64,000 bases of DNA, taken from positions 124,001 through 188,000 of the forward strand of contig NZ_JAAGPI010000013.1 in NCBI RefSeq assembly GCF_017104715.1, read 5' to 3'. The notes under the pieces are model-generated. The model had not been told where the DNA came from. It saw only the letters and a program-made list of their open reading frames with translations, and made no database searches. This document shows, in pieces, positions 7,702-16,100 of the stretch. Each line of letters opens with the position of its first letter. Within the stretch, counting starts at the first letter, position 1. This stretch comes from Burkholderia sp. Ac-20365 (GTDB taxonomy: Bacteria; Pseudomonadota; Gammaproteobacteria; Burkholderiales; Burkholderiaceae). The position numbers and the translations under genes are program-made.

Positions 7702-8868
7702 GTGAAGAACTGGATGACACAGGAGGAGGCATGCGCGTCGCTCGGCGTGCGCAAGCAGACGCTCTACGCCTATGTCAGCCGCGGCCAGATCGAGGTGCGC
7801 TGGGATCCGGAGCACACCAGCCGCAAGCTCTATCGCGCGTCGGATATCTCGGCGCTGATGAAAAAGCGCGACCTCGGCCGGGCGCGCAAGAACATTGCGG
7901 CGAGCACGATGGCGTGGGGCGAGCCGATCATCAACACGCATATCTCGACGATCGTTCGCGGGCGGCTCTACTACCGTGGCCAGGACGCGATCCAACTCGC
8001 CGCGAGCGCGACGCTGGAAGAAGTTGCCCAGTTGCTATGGGATTCGGCTTCGTTGCCGCGTTTTCCCTCATTCGCGCCGATGGAGATCGATGGTTCTGCG
8101 AGGGCGCGCGTTTATGCCGCGATGAGCGTTGCCGCGGCCGATGGCAGTTCGAATGACGCGTTAGACGTCGAGCGTATGCATGAAGAATCAGCCGCGCTGG
8201 TCGGCCGTCTGGCAAGTGCGTTCGTCGCACTCGATCGCGATGAGGAGGCGCCGCTGCATCTGCGTATCGCGCGCGCATGGCAAGCCGAGCGGCACGCCGG
8301 TCTGATCCGCCTGACGCTCGCACTGCTCGCCGATCAGGAACTGACCAGCTCGTCCTTTGCTGCACGCGTCGCGGCATCGACGGGCGCGTCGCTGGGCGCA
8401 TGCATGCTGGCGGGGCTCGCTTCGTTTTCGGGGCCGCTGCATGGCGATGCGATCGCGCGCGTGTATGCGCTGATCGACGAAGCGGGTCGTTCAGGCGTGG
8501 AGGAAACCGTTCGACGCCGCCTGGCCGACAGCAAGTCGCTGGCCGGTTTCGGGCATGAGCTTTATCCGCAAGGCGATCCACGCGCGGCGTGTCTGCTGTC
8601 GACCTTGAAGGCGTCGCAGACGACGCGCGAACTGATTGTTTGCGTCGACAGATTGACGGGCAGGCCGCCCACTATCGACGTAGCGCTTGCGGCCCTCGTC
8701 GAGCATTGCGGATTGCAGCGGGACGCGGCCTTTGCCTTGTTCGGTATCGCAAGAAGCGTGGGCTGGGCCGCACATTCGATCGAACAGATGACGAGCGGAA
8801 GCCTGTTGCGTCCTCGCGCGCATTACATCGGGCCCGCCGTCGCAGATGGAGGCGAGCCCGAAGCGTGA
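7702..8868 (+). CDS. Citrate-synthase-like protein with N-terminal HTH domain
   Basis: A 388-residue protein with an N-terminal MerR/excisionase-like helix-turn-helix (ACASLGVRKQTLYAYVSRG, about residues 10-28) joined to a citrate synthase fold. Histidine motifs GPLHG and GFGH are retained. In the last motif, where catalytic citrate and methylcitrate synthases usually read ADNRLIRP, this protein reads TSGSLLRP, so the catalytic aspartate seems replaced by serine. This suggests a metabolite-responsive regulator rather than an enzyme. The GTG at 7702 is chosen because an upstream TTG would put the 17-bp palindrome inside the gene; ATG at 7714 is the other option. It is divergent from the MFS/hydroxyacid dehydrogenase operon. 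Confidence 0.8.
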   Translation: MKNWMTQEEACASLGVRKQTLYAYVSRGQIEVRWDPEHTSRKLYRASDISALMKKRDLGRARKNIAASTMAWGEPIINTHISTIVRGRLYYRGQDAIQLAASATLEEVAQLLWDSASLPRFPSFAPMEIDGSARARVYAAMSVAAADGSSNDALDVERMHEESAALVGRLASAFVALDRDEEAPLHLRIARAWQAERHAGLIRLTLALLADQELTSSSFAARVAASTGASLGACMLAGLASFSGPLHGDAIARVYALIDEAGRSGVEETVRRRLADSKSLAGFGHELYPQGDPRAACLLSTLKASQTTRELIVCVDRLTGRPPTIDVALAALVEHCGLQRDAAFALFGIARSVGWAAHSIEQMTSGSLLRPRAHYIGPAVADGGEPEA

Positions 8869-8888
8869 CGATCGTCTCCGCGCCTTCG

Positions 8889-9530
8889 TTACCAGCGCAA
8901 CAGCTTCGGCCCGAGCCACGCGCCGATGCCCGCGGGCAGCAACATCCCGATTGCGTACCACACGCTCCAGAACGCCGGGCTCATCTCGGGACAATGCAGG
9001 CAGTACACGACCGTTGCCGTCGAACTCGCGAGCAGACCGGCGACGGCGCCCGCCAGCCTCAGTTGCGTTGGCGCGAGCGCCTTGACGGCCCAGAATACGG
9101 CGGGAAACGTCGGCACCGATAGCAGCATGATGTTGAACGGGCAGGTGCGCCACGTGTGGCCGAGCACGATAGGCAAGCGCGTGCCGGGCGCCGCGCTGTC
9201 GAGCACCATCATGCTCGCGATCCACACGGCAACGAACGGCAACGCGATGATCGCCCATGAATAGCCCGCCCGCGCACCGGGCCGGCCAAGCCGCATCACC
9301 GCCAGCATTGCGCCCACCGCGATGGCGAGCGGATACGCGAGCTTCGCCCAGAAAATCGTCGTGCGCATGACGTCGCCGAGATCGTGCCGAATGCCGAACA
9401 CGAAGGTCATGAGGACCAGCGAGCCCAGCGCGCCGAGCAGCAGCGCCTTGATGAAACGGCGCGCGATGGCGCCGCGGTCGACGCGCGTCACCTGGTTGGA
9501 CAGGAGGCCAATGAGATCGTCGGTCTTCAT
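8889..9530 (-). CDS. nrsF: NrsF family membrane anti-sigma factor (DUF1109)
   Basis: A 213-residue integral membrane protein with about six hydrophobic helices and a short cytoplasmic N-terminus (MKTDDLIGLLSNQV) typical of the family. NrsF proteins hold their cognate ECF sigma factor at the membrane and release it under metal or oxidative stress. Two cysteine positions known to matter in Caulobacter NrsF are matched here by Cys130 (WRTCPF) and Cys180 (CLHCPE), with Cys177 in addition. Its ATG overlaps the stop codon of the sigma factor gene by four bases, so the pair is translationally coupled. It ends 20 bases from the convergent citrate-synthase-like gene. Confidence 0.88.
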   Translation of the reverse strand: MKTDDLIGLLSNQVTRVDRGAIARRFIKALLLGALGSLVLMTFVFGIRHDLGDVMRTTIFWAKLAYPLAIAVGAMLAVMRLGRPGARAGYSWAIIALPFVAVWIASMMVLDSAAPGTRLPIVLGHTWRTCPFNIMLLSVPTFPAVFWAVKALAPTQLRLAGAVAGLLASSTATVVYCLHCPEMSPAFWSVWYAIGMLLPAGIGAWLGPKLLRW

Positions 9531-10072
9531 CGCTGCCCCCTGATGAGTGCGGACAGCGCCTTGAGTCCGCGATGCACGCCAACCTTGACGGCCGATTCCG
9601 ACAGTCCCGTGAGCCGGGCCGTTTCCGTCACCGACAGCCCTTCGAGCTTCATATGCACGATGGGCAGCCGCTGCTTGTCGGGCAGATGTTCGAGCAGCTT
9701 GCCGATGTCCTGACGCGCCTGGGCGGGTTCGTCGTCGGTATCGGCGAGCAGTTCGGCGTAGTCGTCGAGCGGGTCGTTCAGGGATTCGCGGCGGGCGCGC
9801 GAGCGGAAGAAGTCCATCAGCTTGTAGCGGGCGATCGCGTGGAGCCACGCGGTCAGCGGTTCGTCCGGACGATAGGTGTGACGCGCATTATGCACTGCGA
9901 GCAGGATCTCCTGGACGAGGTCTTCGACGTCATCGCGATAGTGCGGGATGCGCTTGCGCAAAAAGCCGCGCAGGTGCCGCGTCAGTGCTTGCAGAAAGCT
10001 GCGATAGGCGTCGGCATCGCCGTCGAGTCCGCGCACGAACAATGCTTTCAGGCGGCTTTCCGCTTCTTGCAA
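9527..10072 (-). CDS. ECF RNA polymerase sigma factor (SigF-like)
   Basis: A 181-residue extracytoplasmic-function sigma factor. Region 2 spans about residues 20-90 (RDDVEDLVQEILLAVHNAR, then TAWLHAIARYKLMDFFR). Region 4 lies near the C-terminus (LPDKQRLPIVHMKLEGLSV, then TGLSESAVKVGVHRG). I place the start at TTG 10072 because GAGGAGG lies directly upstream and the resulting protein begins, as relatives do, at QEAESRLKALFVRGLDG; an upstream ATG at 10207 would add 45 low-complexity residues not expected in the family. It is coupled to the NrsF anti-sigma gene. The small metal-response genes often near such loci are not seen here, so its targets are elsewhere. Confidence 0.87.
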   Translation of the reverse strand: MQEAESRLKALFVRGLDGDADAYRSFLQALTRHLRGFLRKRIPHYRDDVEDLVQEILLAVHNARHTYRPDEPLTAWLHAIARYKLMDFFRSRARRESLNDPLDDYAELLADTDDEPAQARQDIGKLLEHLPDKQRLPIVHMKLEGLSVTETARLTGLSESAVKVGVHRGLKALSALIRGQR

Positions 10073-10076
10073 TATG

Positions 10077-10083
10077 CCTCCTC
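10077..10083 (-). promoter_or_regulatory. Strong Shine-Dalgarno deciding sigma factor start
   Basis: On the minus strand this reads GAGGAGG, four bases before a TTG codon. It is the best ribosome binding site in the area and favours the short form of the sigma factor over a start at 10207. Confidence 0.6.
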
Positions 10084-10353
10084 GATTGGCGGGACGGGGC
10101 GATGATGACGCGTGTGCGTGGCCTGATGCCGCTGCCGCGAGCTTCAGGTCGATTGTTTCAGCGTAGCCGAAATTGTGATGCGGCACTATAACGCGGTCGT
10201 CGGTCATCGGTGTCGTCCGCCTCCTTTAAGGGTAGTTCGGTGTGGTGCCTCCGGCGGTTACAGTAGATGTGGTTTTTTTCGCTGGTATCCGCGATGTGTT
10301 GTCGGGTTTTGGGTGGTTTGGGTCGCGGCGCTGGGTGGTGTGGTTTTTGTTTT

Positions 10354-11028
10354 CGCTGGCATCCGCGATTTGTCTTGCCTGCTTCAAGCGTCGCCCCTGT
10401 GCGGGGCGGCACCTACTTTTCTTTGCCGCGGCAAAGAAAAGTAGGCAAAAGAAAGCCGCTGAACACCGCCAGTTCTTGTTTCCGCCCACGGGCCCCCAAC
10501 AGCCCCATCCTGTCTGCGACATCTCTCTTCTCGATGCCCGCTGCCCACGCTTCGAATTGGCTCATCACCCGCTTCACGCTCCCGCGTCGCCCCATACGCG
10601 ATCGCATCCCCCACGTTCTATAGCGGCAAACTGTGTGTAGGCTGTCGCGGCGCATGCGCACCACTCTGGACCGAAAAGCAAGGTCGCGGCAGGAAAGCGG
10701 GATCGGTGTCGTAAGAGCGCTGAGGTGTGGAGTATTACGACCTACACACAGTTTGCCACCTGGGCGGCCGTGGCCTTTCGCTGCCGCTGGATGCGCTACG
10801 GGTGATTGAAGTGGGTGAGGCGCCCGTTCGGAGCGCTGGCAATGGGCATTGAGTCACAGGACGCCGTGTGAAGCGGAGGAACTGTTGGGGGCCCTCAGGC
10901 GGAGGTCAAGAACGGGCGGTGTTAGCCCGCTTTCTTTGCTTACTTTCTTTGCGGCGGCAAAGAAAGTAAGTGCCGCCCCGCACAGGGGCGACGCTTGAAG
11001 CAGGCAAGACAAAACGCGGATGCCAGCG
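10354..11028. repeat. Palindromic noncoding repeat element, copy 1
   Basis: This roughly 675-base element is bounded by inverted CGCTGGCATCCGCG (10354-10367 and complement at 11015-11028). Each end continues inward with a near-identical sequence containing CCCCTGTGCGGGGC and a hairpin around CTTTGCCGCGGCAAAG (left) or CTTTGCCGCCGCAAAG (right). The arms differ slightly, so the left is called a and the right b. The centre holds a perfect 17-bp inverted repeat. A second copy in inverse orientation is at 54303-54959. Short frames inside it encode arginine-rich peptides that I regard as spurious. No transposase is present. G/T-rich tracts flank both outer ends. It separates the sigma factor operon from the PQQ dehydrogenase. 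Confidence 0.85.
10625..10757. repeat. Core inverted repeat of copy 1
   Basis: GGCAAACTGTGTGTAGG (10625-10641) and its exact complement CCTACACACAGTTTGCC (10741-10757) enclose about 99 bases. The same pair bounds the core of copy 2 with one mismatch, in reverse order. Confidence 0.85.
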
Positions 11029-11059
11029 CCGAAGCAAAACCAAAAACCAAAACCCAAAA

Positions 11060-13459
11060 TCATTTCCCGGGCAACGCATACGCAATCACATAATCCCCGA
11101 GCTTCGTCCCAAACGACCCATGCCCGCCTGCGGCAATCACCACAAACTGCTTGCCATTCGCCTCATAGGTCATCGGCGTAGCCTGCCCACCCGCAGGCAA
11201 CCGCGCGCGCCACAGCTCTTCGCCCGTATCGGTGCTGAAAGCCCGCAGATAATTATCGGCCGTCGCACCGATGAAGAACACATGGCCTGCCGTCGTCATC
11301 GGCCCGCCGAGCATCGGCATGCCCATCTTGAACGGCAAGGGCACCGGCGCACTATCGCGAACCGTGCCGATGCGCTTTTTCCACACCACCTGGTTCGTCT
11401 TCAGATCGAGCGCCGCAACGTAGCCCCATGCGGGTTCCTTGCATGGCAAACCAATCGGCGACAAAAAAGGATTGAGCTCTACGCCGAACGGCACGCCGTA
11501 TTGAGGCTGGATACCGGATTCCGTGCCGGGGCCGCCCTGGCTGTTTTCAGGCGGCTGGATGGGGTTGTTCGGCCCACGCGCGACCAGCTTCGACACGAAC
11601 GGCAGCGCGATAGGGTTTGCGATTGCGAGTTGCCGGTCGGTATCGACGGCGAGCCCGCCCCATTCGAACATGCCGAGATTGCCCGGAAAGACCAGCGTGC
11701 CCTGTTCCGACGGCGGCGTGAACGGACCTTCGTAGCGTAGCCGGTGAAAGATCACGCGGCACGCGAGCTGGTCGAACATCGTTGCACCCCACATATCCGC
11801 GCCCGTCAGGTTCTTCGCGGGGCGGAAAGTGAGTTGCGAGTACGGCTGTGTCGGCGAAAGCCGATCGCCTTGCGCCGCGCCCTGCGGCACCGGTTGCTCG
11901 GGCGCGGGCACGATCGGCGTACCCGTGCGGCGATCGAGCACGAAGATGTTGCCTGTCTTCGCGGGCGCGTAGATCGCAGGCACGACGTTGCCGCTTCGGT
12001 CGGTGATATCGGCGATGGTCGGCTGCGCGGGCAGGTCCATGTCCCACAGATCGTGATGCACGGTCTGGTAGAACCACGCGAGCTTGCCTGTCGATGCATG
12101 CAGCGCAAGCAAGCCGCTCGCATAGCGCTCGTACTGTGGCGTGCGATCGCCGCCCCAGATGTCGGGCGTCTTCACGCCCATCGGCAGATAGACGAGGTCG
12201 AGCTTCGCATCGTAGGCAGCGGGCGCCCACGAGTTCGGCGAATTGAGTGTGAACGCGTGCTGGTCGTCGGGAATGGCATTCGGCGTGTCCGAGCCCGGAT
12301 CGAACGCCCACACGAGTTTGCCTGTATCGACGTCGAAGCCGCGTATCACGCCTGATGGCTCGCGCGTCGAATAGTTGTCCGTCACCGCGCCGGCCATGAC
12401 GATGATCTTGTCGGTGACGATGGGCGGCGACGTTGGCTCGTATTGGCCGGCCGTCTTCACCGGTTGCAGATGTTGCAGATCGAGGTCGCCGTTGTTGGCG
12501 AAGCCGGCGCAGCGCTGCCCCGTGGCGGCATCGAGTTCGTACAGATGGCCATCGTTGACGGGAAGGATCACGCGTCGCGCGCAGGCCGGCAATGCGCTTT
12601 GTGCTGCAGCATCTTTTGCGGCGGCGGCAGCGGCCGTCTCGTGATACGACACGCCGCGACAGGTCACGTGCTGGAAGCTCGGGTCGGTCTTCAGGCCGGG
12701 ATCGAAGCGCCATTTTTCCTTGCCCGTTGCAGCATCGAGCGCGAACAGGATCTGATGCGGCGAGCACAGATAAAGCATGTCGCCTGCTTTTAGCGGCGTG
12801 ACTTCGTCGGTGATTTCAACGGGATCGTTCGGGCCTTTCTTGTCGCCTGTCTGAAAGGTCCACGCAACCTGCAGGTCTTTTGCGTTGTCCTGGTTGATCT
12901 GCGTGAGCGGCGAATAGCGCGTTCCCGCTTGCGTGCGGCCGTATGCTGTCCAGTCGCCGGCGGGCGTATCGGATTGTGCAAGCGATGCCGCAGCGTTCTC
13001 CGCAACCTTGCCGTTGATCTCCTGCGGATCGTTGAATGCGGCATACGCGAGCGCAACGCCCGTCAGAACGAGGCACACCACGAGCGCAATGGCGCCGCCG
13101 CGCCGCGCGGATGAATCGAATAGACGGTAGACGAACGGCAACAGCAGCCAGATGCCGAACAGCACGAGAATATCGGTGCGCGGCGCGAGTGCCCAGAAAT
13201 CGAAGCCTGCTTCGAAGACGGCCCATATCAGCGTGCCGATCAGCAGCAGCGCGTATAGCGAAAGCGCAAGCCCGTTGCCGCGATGGGTCAGCCACGCAAC
13301 CGCAAGCAGAACGATCCCGGCGACGATGTAGTAAGGCGAGCCGCCTATCGTCACCAGCCAGATGCCGCCTGCCAGCAGATACAGTCCGGCAAGCAGGGCG
13401 AAGATAACGCTGAGCCAGCGTGCGATGCCCGACGTATCCGCTTTGCGCGCTTCGTTCAT
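11060..13459 (-). CDS. Membrane-bound PQQ-dependent dehydrogenase (glucose/quinate/shikimate family)
   Basis: A 799-residue quinoprotein. The first about 150 residues contain roughly five membrane helices, as in Gcd/QuiA. The remainder is the periplasmic eight-bladed propeller that binds PQQ and calcium, recognisable from WTAYGRTQAGTRYSPL, repeated tryptophan-docking motifs and the C-terminal GDYVIAYALPGK. Such enzymes oxidise aldoses or polyol-type acids in the periplasm and feed electrons to ubiquinone. The ATG at 13459 gives a normal cytoplasmic start (MNEARKADTSG). Length fits glucose dehydrogenase (about 800). The substrate cannot be fixed between glucose, quinate and shikimate from sequence alone. 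Its 3' end is 31 bases from the palindromic repeat. Confidence 0.92.
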   Translation of the reverse strand: MNEARKADTSGIARWLSVIFALLAGLYLLAGGIWLVTIGGSPYYIVAGIVLLAVAWLTHRGNGLALSLYALLLIGTLIWAVFEAGFDFWALAPRTDILVLFGIWLLLPFVYRLFDSSARRGGAIALVVCLVLTGVALAYAAFNDPQEINGKVAENAAASLAQSDTPAGDWTAYGRTQAGTRYSPLTQINQDNAKDLQVAWTFQTGDKKGPNDPVEITDEVTPLKAGDMLYLCSPHQILFALDAATGKEKWRFDPGLKTDPSFQHVTCRGVSYHETAAAAAAKDAAAQSALPACARRVILPVNDGHLYELDAATGQRCAGFANNGDLDLQHLQPVKTAGQYEPTSPPIVTDKIIVMAGAVTDNYSTREPSGVIRGFDVDTGKLVWAFDPGSDTPNAIPDDQHAFTLNSPNSWAPAAYDAKLDLVYLPMGVKTPDIWGGDRTPQYERYASGLLALHASTGKLAWFYQTVHHDLWDMDLPAQPTIADITDRSGNVVPAIYAPAKTGNIFVLDRRTGTPIVPAPEQPVPQGAAQGDRLSPTQPYSQLTFRPAKNLTGADMWGATMFDQLACRVIFHRLRYEGPFTPPSEQGTLVFPGNLGMFEWGGLAVDTDRQLAIANPIALPFVSKLVARGPNNPIQPPENSQGGPGTESGIQPQYGVPFGVELNPFLSPIGLPCKEPAWGYVAALDLKTNQVVWKKRIGTVRDSAPVPLPFKMGMPMLGGPMTTAGHVFFIGATADNYLRAFSTDTGEELWRARLPAGGQATPMTYEANGKQFVVIAAGGHGSFGTKLGDYVIAYALPGK

Positions 13460-13710
13460 GCTGTAAGCCTCCTGTTCCGTGCGTTCACGTGCTACGCGTG
13501 CGATGTTCAACGCTATCGCTTAGCAACATGCGGACCTGCTCACTATGCGAAGTGGATCGGTGCAGAGGACGATGTGCGTGACTATCGCGCATGGGTCCTG
13601 CAGACACCGCCTCATCGTGCACCGTGTCTGGATGCATCGCAAGTGAGAAGTCAGGAAACGAAACTATCTGAAGGCGTGGTACGCGTGCGTGAATACTGGC
13701 GTGCAGATGT

Positions 13711-14253
13711 TCAGGGCGTGCCGGATTCGAGCGTGCGCGTTTCGATGGGCTTGATCACACTTTCGCAAGCAGGCGCACCTGTCTTCAGATGGACGACGAG
13801 ATCGTAAGTCGTTGAAGGACGCGTGAGCATGAGACAGGTCGACTCGCTATTTGCGACACGCGTTGCATGCCAGATATTCGGACGCATGCAAAGACCCTTG
13901 CCAACGGGAATCTCGAATGCACGCAACGAAGCGAGATCGGGCTCACCGTCTTCGAGCGAGGTTGCGACGATATGCACGACGGGCGCGGTCAACGGCACGA
14001 TCGCCTGCTGCGTCAGACGATGCAATTCGAGCGACGCAATCTCCGGTTTGCGATTGCGATACACCACCCACAGTATTTCCGTTTCTCCATCCGTGCCGGT
14101 GTCGAACAGATGCTCACGCCAGAAATCCGATGCTGGACTGACGAACGCGGGCGCGTCGCCGTCCGTGCGCACAGGCTTTCCGAGCAGCCAGCCATACGGT
14201 TCGCAGCGATGCGCTTCGAGTGGTTCGACTGGAATGGAGAGAGCGGTCAGCAT
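13711..14253 (-). CDS. Ureidoglycolate lyase family protein
   Basis: A 180-residue cupin-fold protein resembling AllA-type ureidoglycolate lyases, which split ureidoglycolate into glyoxylate and urea in purine/allantoin breakdown. Supporting segments are PNIWHATRVANSE near the C-terminus (metal-site region) and an N-terminal LSIPVEPLEAHRCEPYGWLL. The start at 14253 is chosen because residues upstream are arginine/histidine-rich and overlap the neighbouring LysR gene end. It is 31 bases downstream of a LysR regulator on the same strand and near divergent DUF2848, amidase and substrate-binding protein genes, so it probably belongs to the same catabolic unit. The actual substrate may be another ureido or hydroxy acid. 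Confidence 0.7.
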   Translation of the reverse strand: MLTALSIPVEPLEAHRCEPYGWLLGKPVRTDGDAPAFVSPASDFWREHLFDTGTDGETEILWVVYRNRKPEIASLELHRLTQQAIVPLTAPVVHIVATSLEDGEPDLASLRAFEIPVGKGLCMRPNIWHATRVANSESTCLMLTRPSTTYDLVVHLKTGAPACESVIKPIETRTLESGTP

Positions 14254-14284
14254 GTCGGCGTACTTGTATCGATAAATGGATCGG

Positions 14285-15229
14285 TCAGGCGTGTGTGATG
14301 GCGTCGTCCGATGGCGGGAACAACGCGAATTCGGGCCCATGTTTCAGGCTGAAATCGAGCACGACGTTTAGCGCGAGCCGCGTGATCGACTCGGCGAGCA
14401 GGCTGTCAGGCGTGCGTCGATAGGCGGCGACGAGCGGCAAGGCCGGCACACGATGCGTGACTTGCAGCAGTTGCAACTGGCCCGCTTCGAGTTCGCGCAT
14501 CACGAATGCGGGTGGCAGCACGGCGATGCCGAACCCGTCGATAACGAGCCGGATGATCGCCGCCACCGACGAAAGACAGTTGATCTGCACCTGCACGTCG
14601 CCACTCGCCGCGAACAGGCCAGCGAGAAACTCATGCGGCGGCGAATGGCGCGCGAAGCTGATGACGGGATACGCGGCCAGTTCAGTTTCAGTCAGCGCCT
14701 GCGCGGACAGATTGAGCGCGGGGCTCGCCATCCAGCGCATCGGCAGGCTGCCGAGCGGCACGTTGGTCATATCGGCGCCCGCGACAGTCGTCGTCTGGAA
14801 TGACACGTCGATGTGTCCATTCGCAAGTTGAGCCGAGAGATTCGCGGACGTATCGCTGGTCAGTTCGATCACGAGGTTCGGATACTCGTCGCGGATACGC
14901 TTGAGCAGATCGGGCAACCATGTATGCACTATCGATTCGATCGCGCCAAGCCGCAGCAGGCCCGACACCTTCGAGCGATCGCCGACGCTTGCGAGCATCG
15001 CCTGATTCAGCTTCAGCATCTGTTCGGCGAAAGGCAGCGCCTTGGTGCCGTCCTGCGTGAGCGTCGCTTCCTTCGAGCCGCGCTCGAACAGCCGCACGCC
15101 GAGTTCCTGTTCGAGCGCGGAAATGCGGCTCGAAATGGCCGCCTGGGTTGCGTGCAGACGTTCGGCTGTCAGCCGGAAGCTGCGCAGCCGCGCAAGCCAG
15201 ACAAAGGTTTCCAGAAATCGCAGATTCAT
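14285..15229 (-). CDS. LysR family transcriptional regulator
   Basis: A 314-residue LysR-type regulator. The N-terminal winged HTH is visible as FLETFVWLARLRSFRLTAER with ATQAAISSRISALEQELG following, and a substrate-binding domain fills the rest. It is divergent from the DUF2848/amidase/substrate-binding protein genes and co-directional with the ureidoglycolate-lyase-like gene, so it is the likely switch of that cluster. The effector is unknown but is probably the transported amide or ureide. Confidence 0.93.
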   Translation of the reverse strand: MNLRFLETFVWLARLRSFRLTAERLHATQAAISSRISALEQELGVRLFERGSKEATLTQDGTKALPFAEQMLKLNQAMLASVGDRSKVSGLLRLGAIESIVHTWLPDLLKRIRDEYPNLVIELTSDTSANLSAQLANGHIDVSFQTTTVAGADMTNVPLGSLPMRWMASPALNLSAQALTETELAAYPVISFARHSPPHEFLAGLFAASGDVQVQINCLSSVAAIIRLVIDGFGIAVLPPAFVMRELEAGQLQLLQVTHRVPALPLVAAYRRTPDSLLAESITRLALNVVLDFSLKHGPEFALFPPSDDAITHA

Positions 15230-15416
15230 TCACAACCCTGACGAGGCAAGCACGAATGGCTCAGTGTAGCGCCGCGTCCCGCCGCATGTGACAAGAAAAT
15301 TTTCAGCCGCGCGACAACTTTAATTTGTTGGACACGCCTTCGGTACGCGCCAAAACTTTGCAGCGAATACCCGCTTGTGAAGGGGCAAACAGATTGTCAA
15401 AACAGAGGACGTTGCA

Positions 15417-16100
15417 ATGAAGAAAGTGTCGTGTGAAATCGAAGGCGGGTTGCCAGTTGAAATCAGCGCGAGCCGTCTCGTGATTGCGGGCTGGGCGGGA
15501 CGCGATGCGGCCGAGGTCGAGCATCATATCCGCGAACTGGAAGCGATCGGCGTGCGCCGGCCGTCGAGCGTGCCGTGTTTCTATGAAGTCGCACCTGCGT
15601 TGCTGACGACGTCGGACGGCATCGAAGTGATCGGCGAGCATTCGTCGGGTGAAGTGGAAGTCGTGCTGTTGCAGACGGAAGCGGACGGCTTGCTGGTCGG
15701 TATCGGTTCCGATCATACGGACCGCAAGGTCGAAGGCTACGACGTTGCCGTGTCGAAGCAGATGTGCGCGAAACCGCTCGGCAAGACGCTGTGGCGGTAC
15801 GCGGAAGTGGCCGCGCATTGGGACGCGCTGATCGCGCGCAGCTGGCGCCTCGATGCGAATGGCGAGCGCATCCGCTATCAGGAAGGCACGCTCGCGCGGC
15901 TGATGCATCCCGAGCCGCTGATCTGGCGTGCGTTCGGTTCGACGTCGATGATTCCGGAGACGGTGCTGTTCTGCGGCACACAGCCCGTGCTTGGCGCGCT
16001 GACGCCCGCGAGCGCGTATGAACTGGAGTTGCATGATCCAGTGCTCGGACGCAGCTTGCGGCATCGCTATAGCGTCGATGCGCTTGCGCATGCGGAGTGA
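15417..16100 (+). CDS. DUF2848 family protein
   Basis: A 227-residue cytoplasmic protein of the DUF2848 family, recognised by its overall pattern including GSDHTDRKVEGYDVAVSKQM and a C-terminal SAYELELHDPVLGR. The fold resembles the fumarylacetoacetate hydrolase-like group, in which acidic and histidine residues bind a metal, so a hydrolase or lyase role in breaking down a carboxylic acid is plausible, but no activity is established to my knowledge. It overlaps the amidase gene by one base (TGATG), so the two are made together. The upstream 187-base divergent region should hold the LysR-controlled promoter. Confidence 0.8.
   Translation: MKKVSCEIEGGLPVEISASRLVIAGWAGRDAAEVEHHIRELEAIGVRRPSSVPCFYEVAPALLTTSDGIEVIGEHSSGEVEVVLLQTEADGLLVGIGSDHTDRKVEGYDVAVSKQMCAKPLGKTLWRYAEVAAHWDALIARSWRLDANGERIRYQEGTLARLMHPEPLIWRAFGSTSMIPETVLFCGTQPVLGALTPASAYELELHDPVLGRSLRHRYSVDALAHAE

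Noticed and set aside
10970..11740. Arginine/proline-rich plus-strand frame beginning in the repeat and running antisense to the PQQ dehydrogenase
   Set aside because: It starts inside the palindromic element, has no ribosome binding site, and is the complement of a strong conserved gene.
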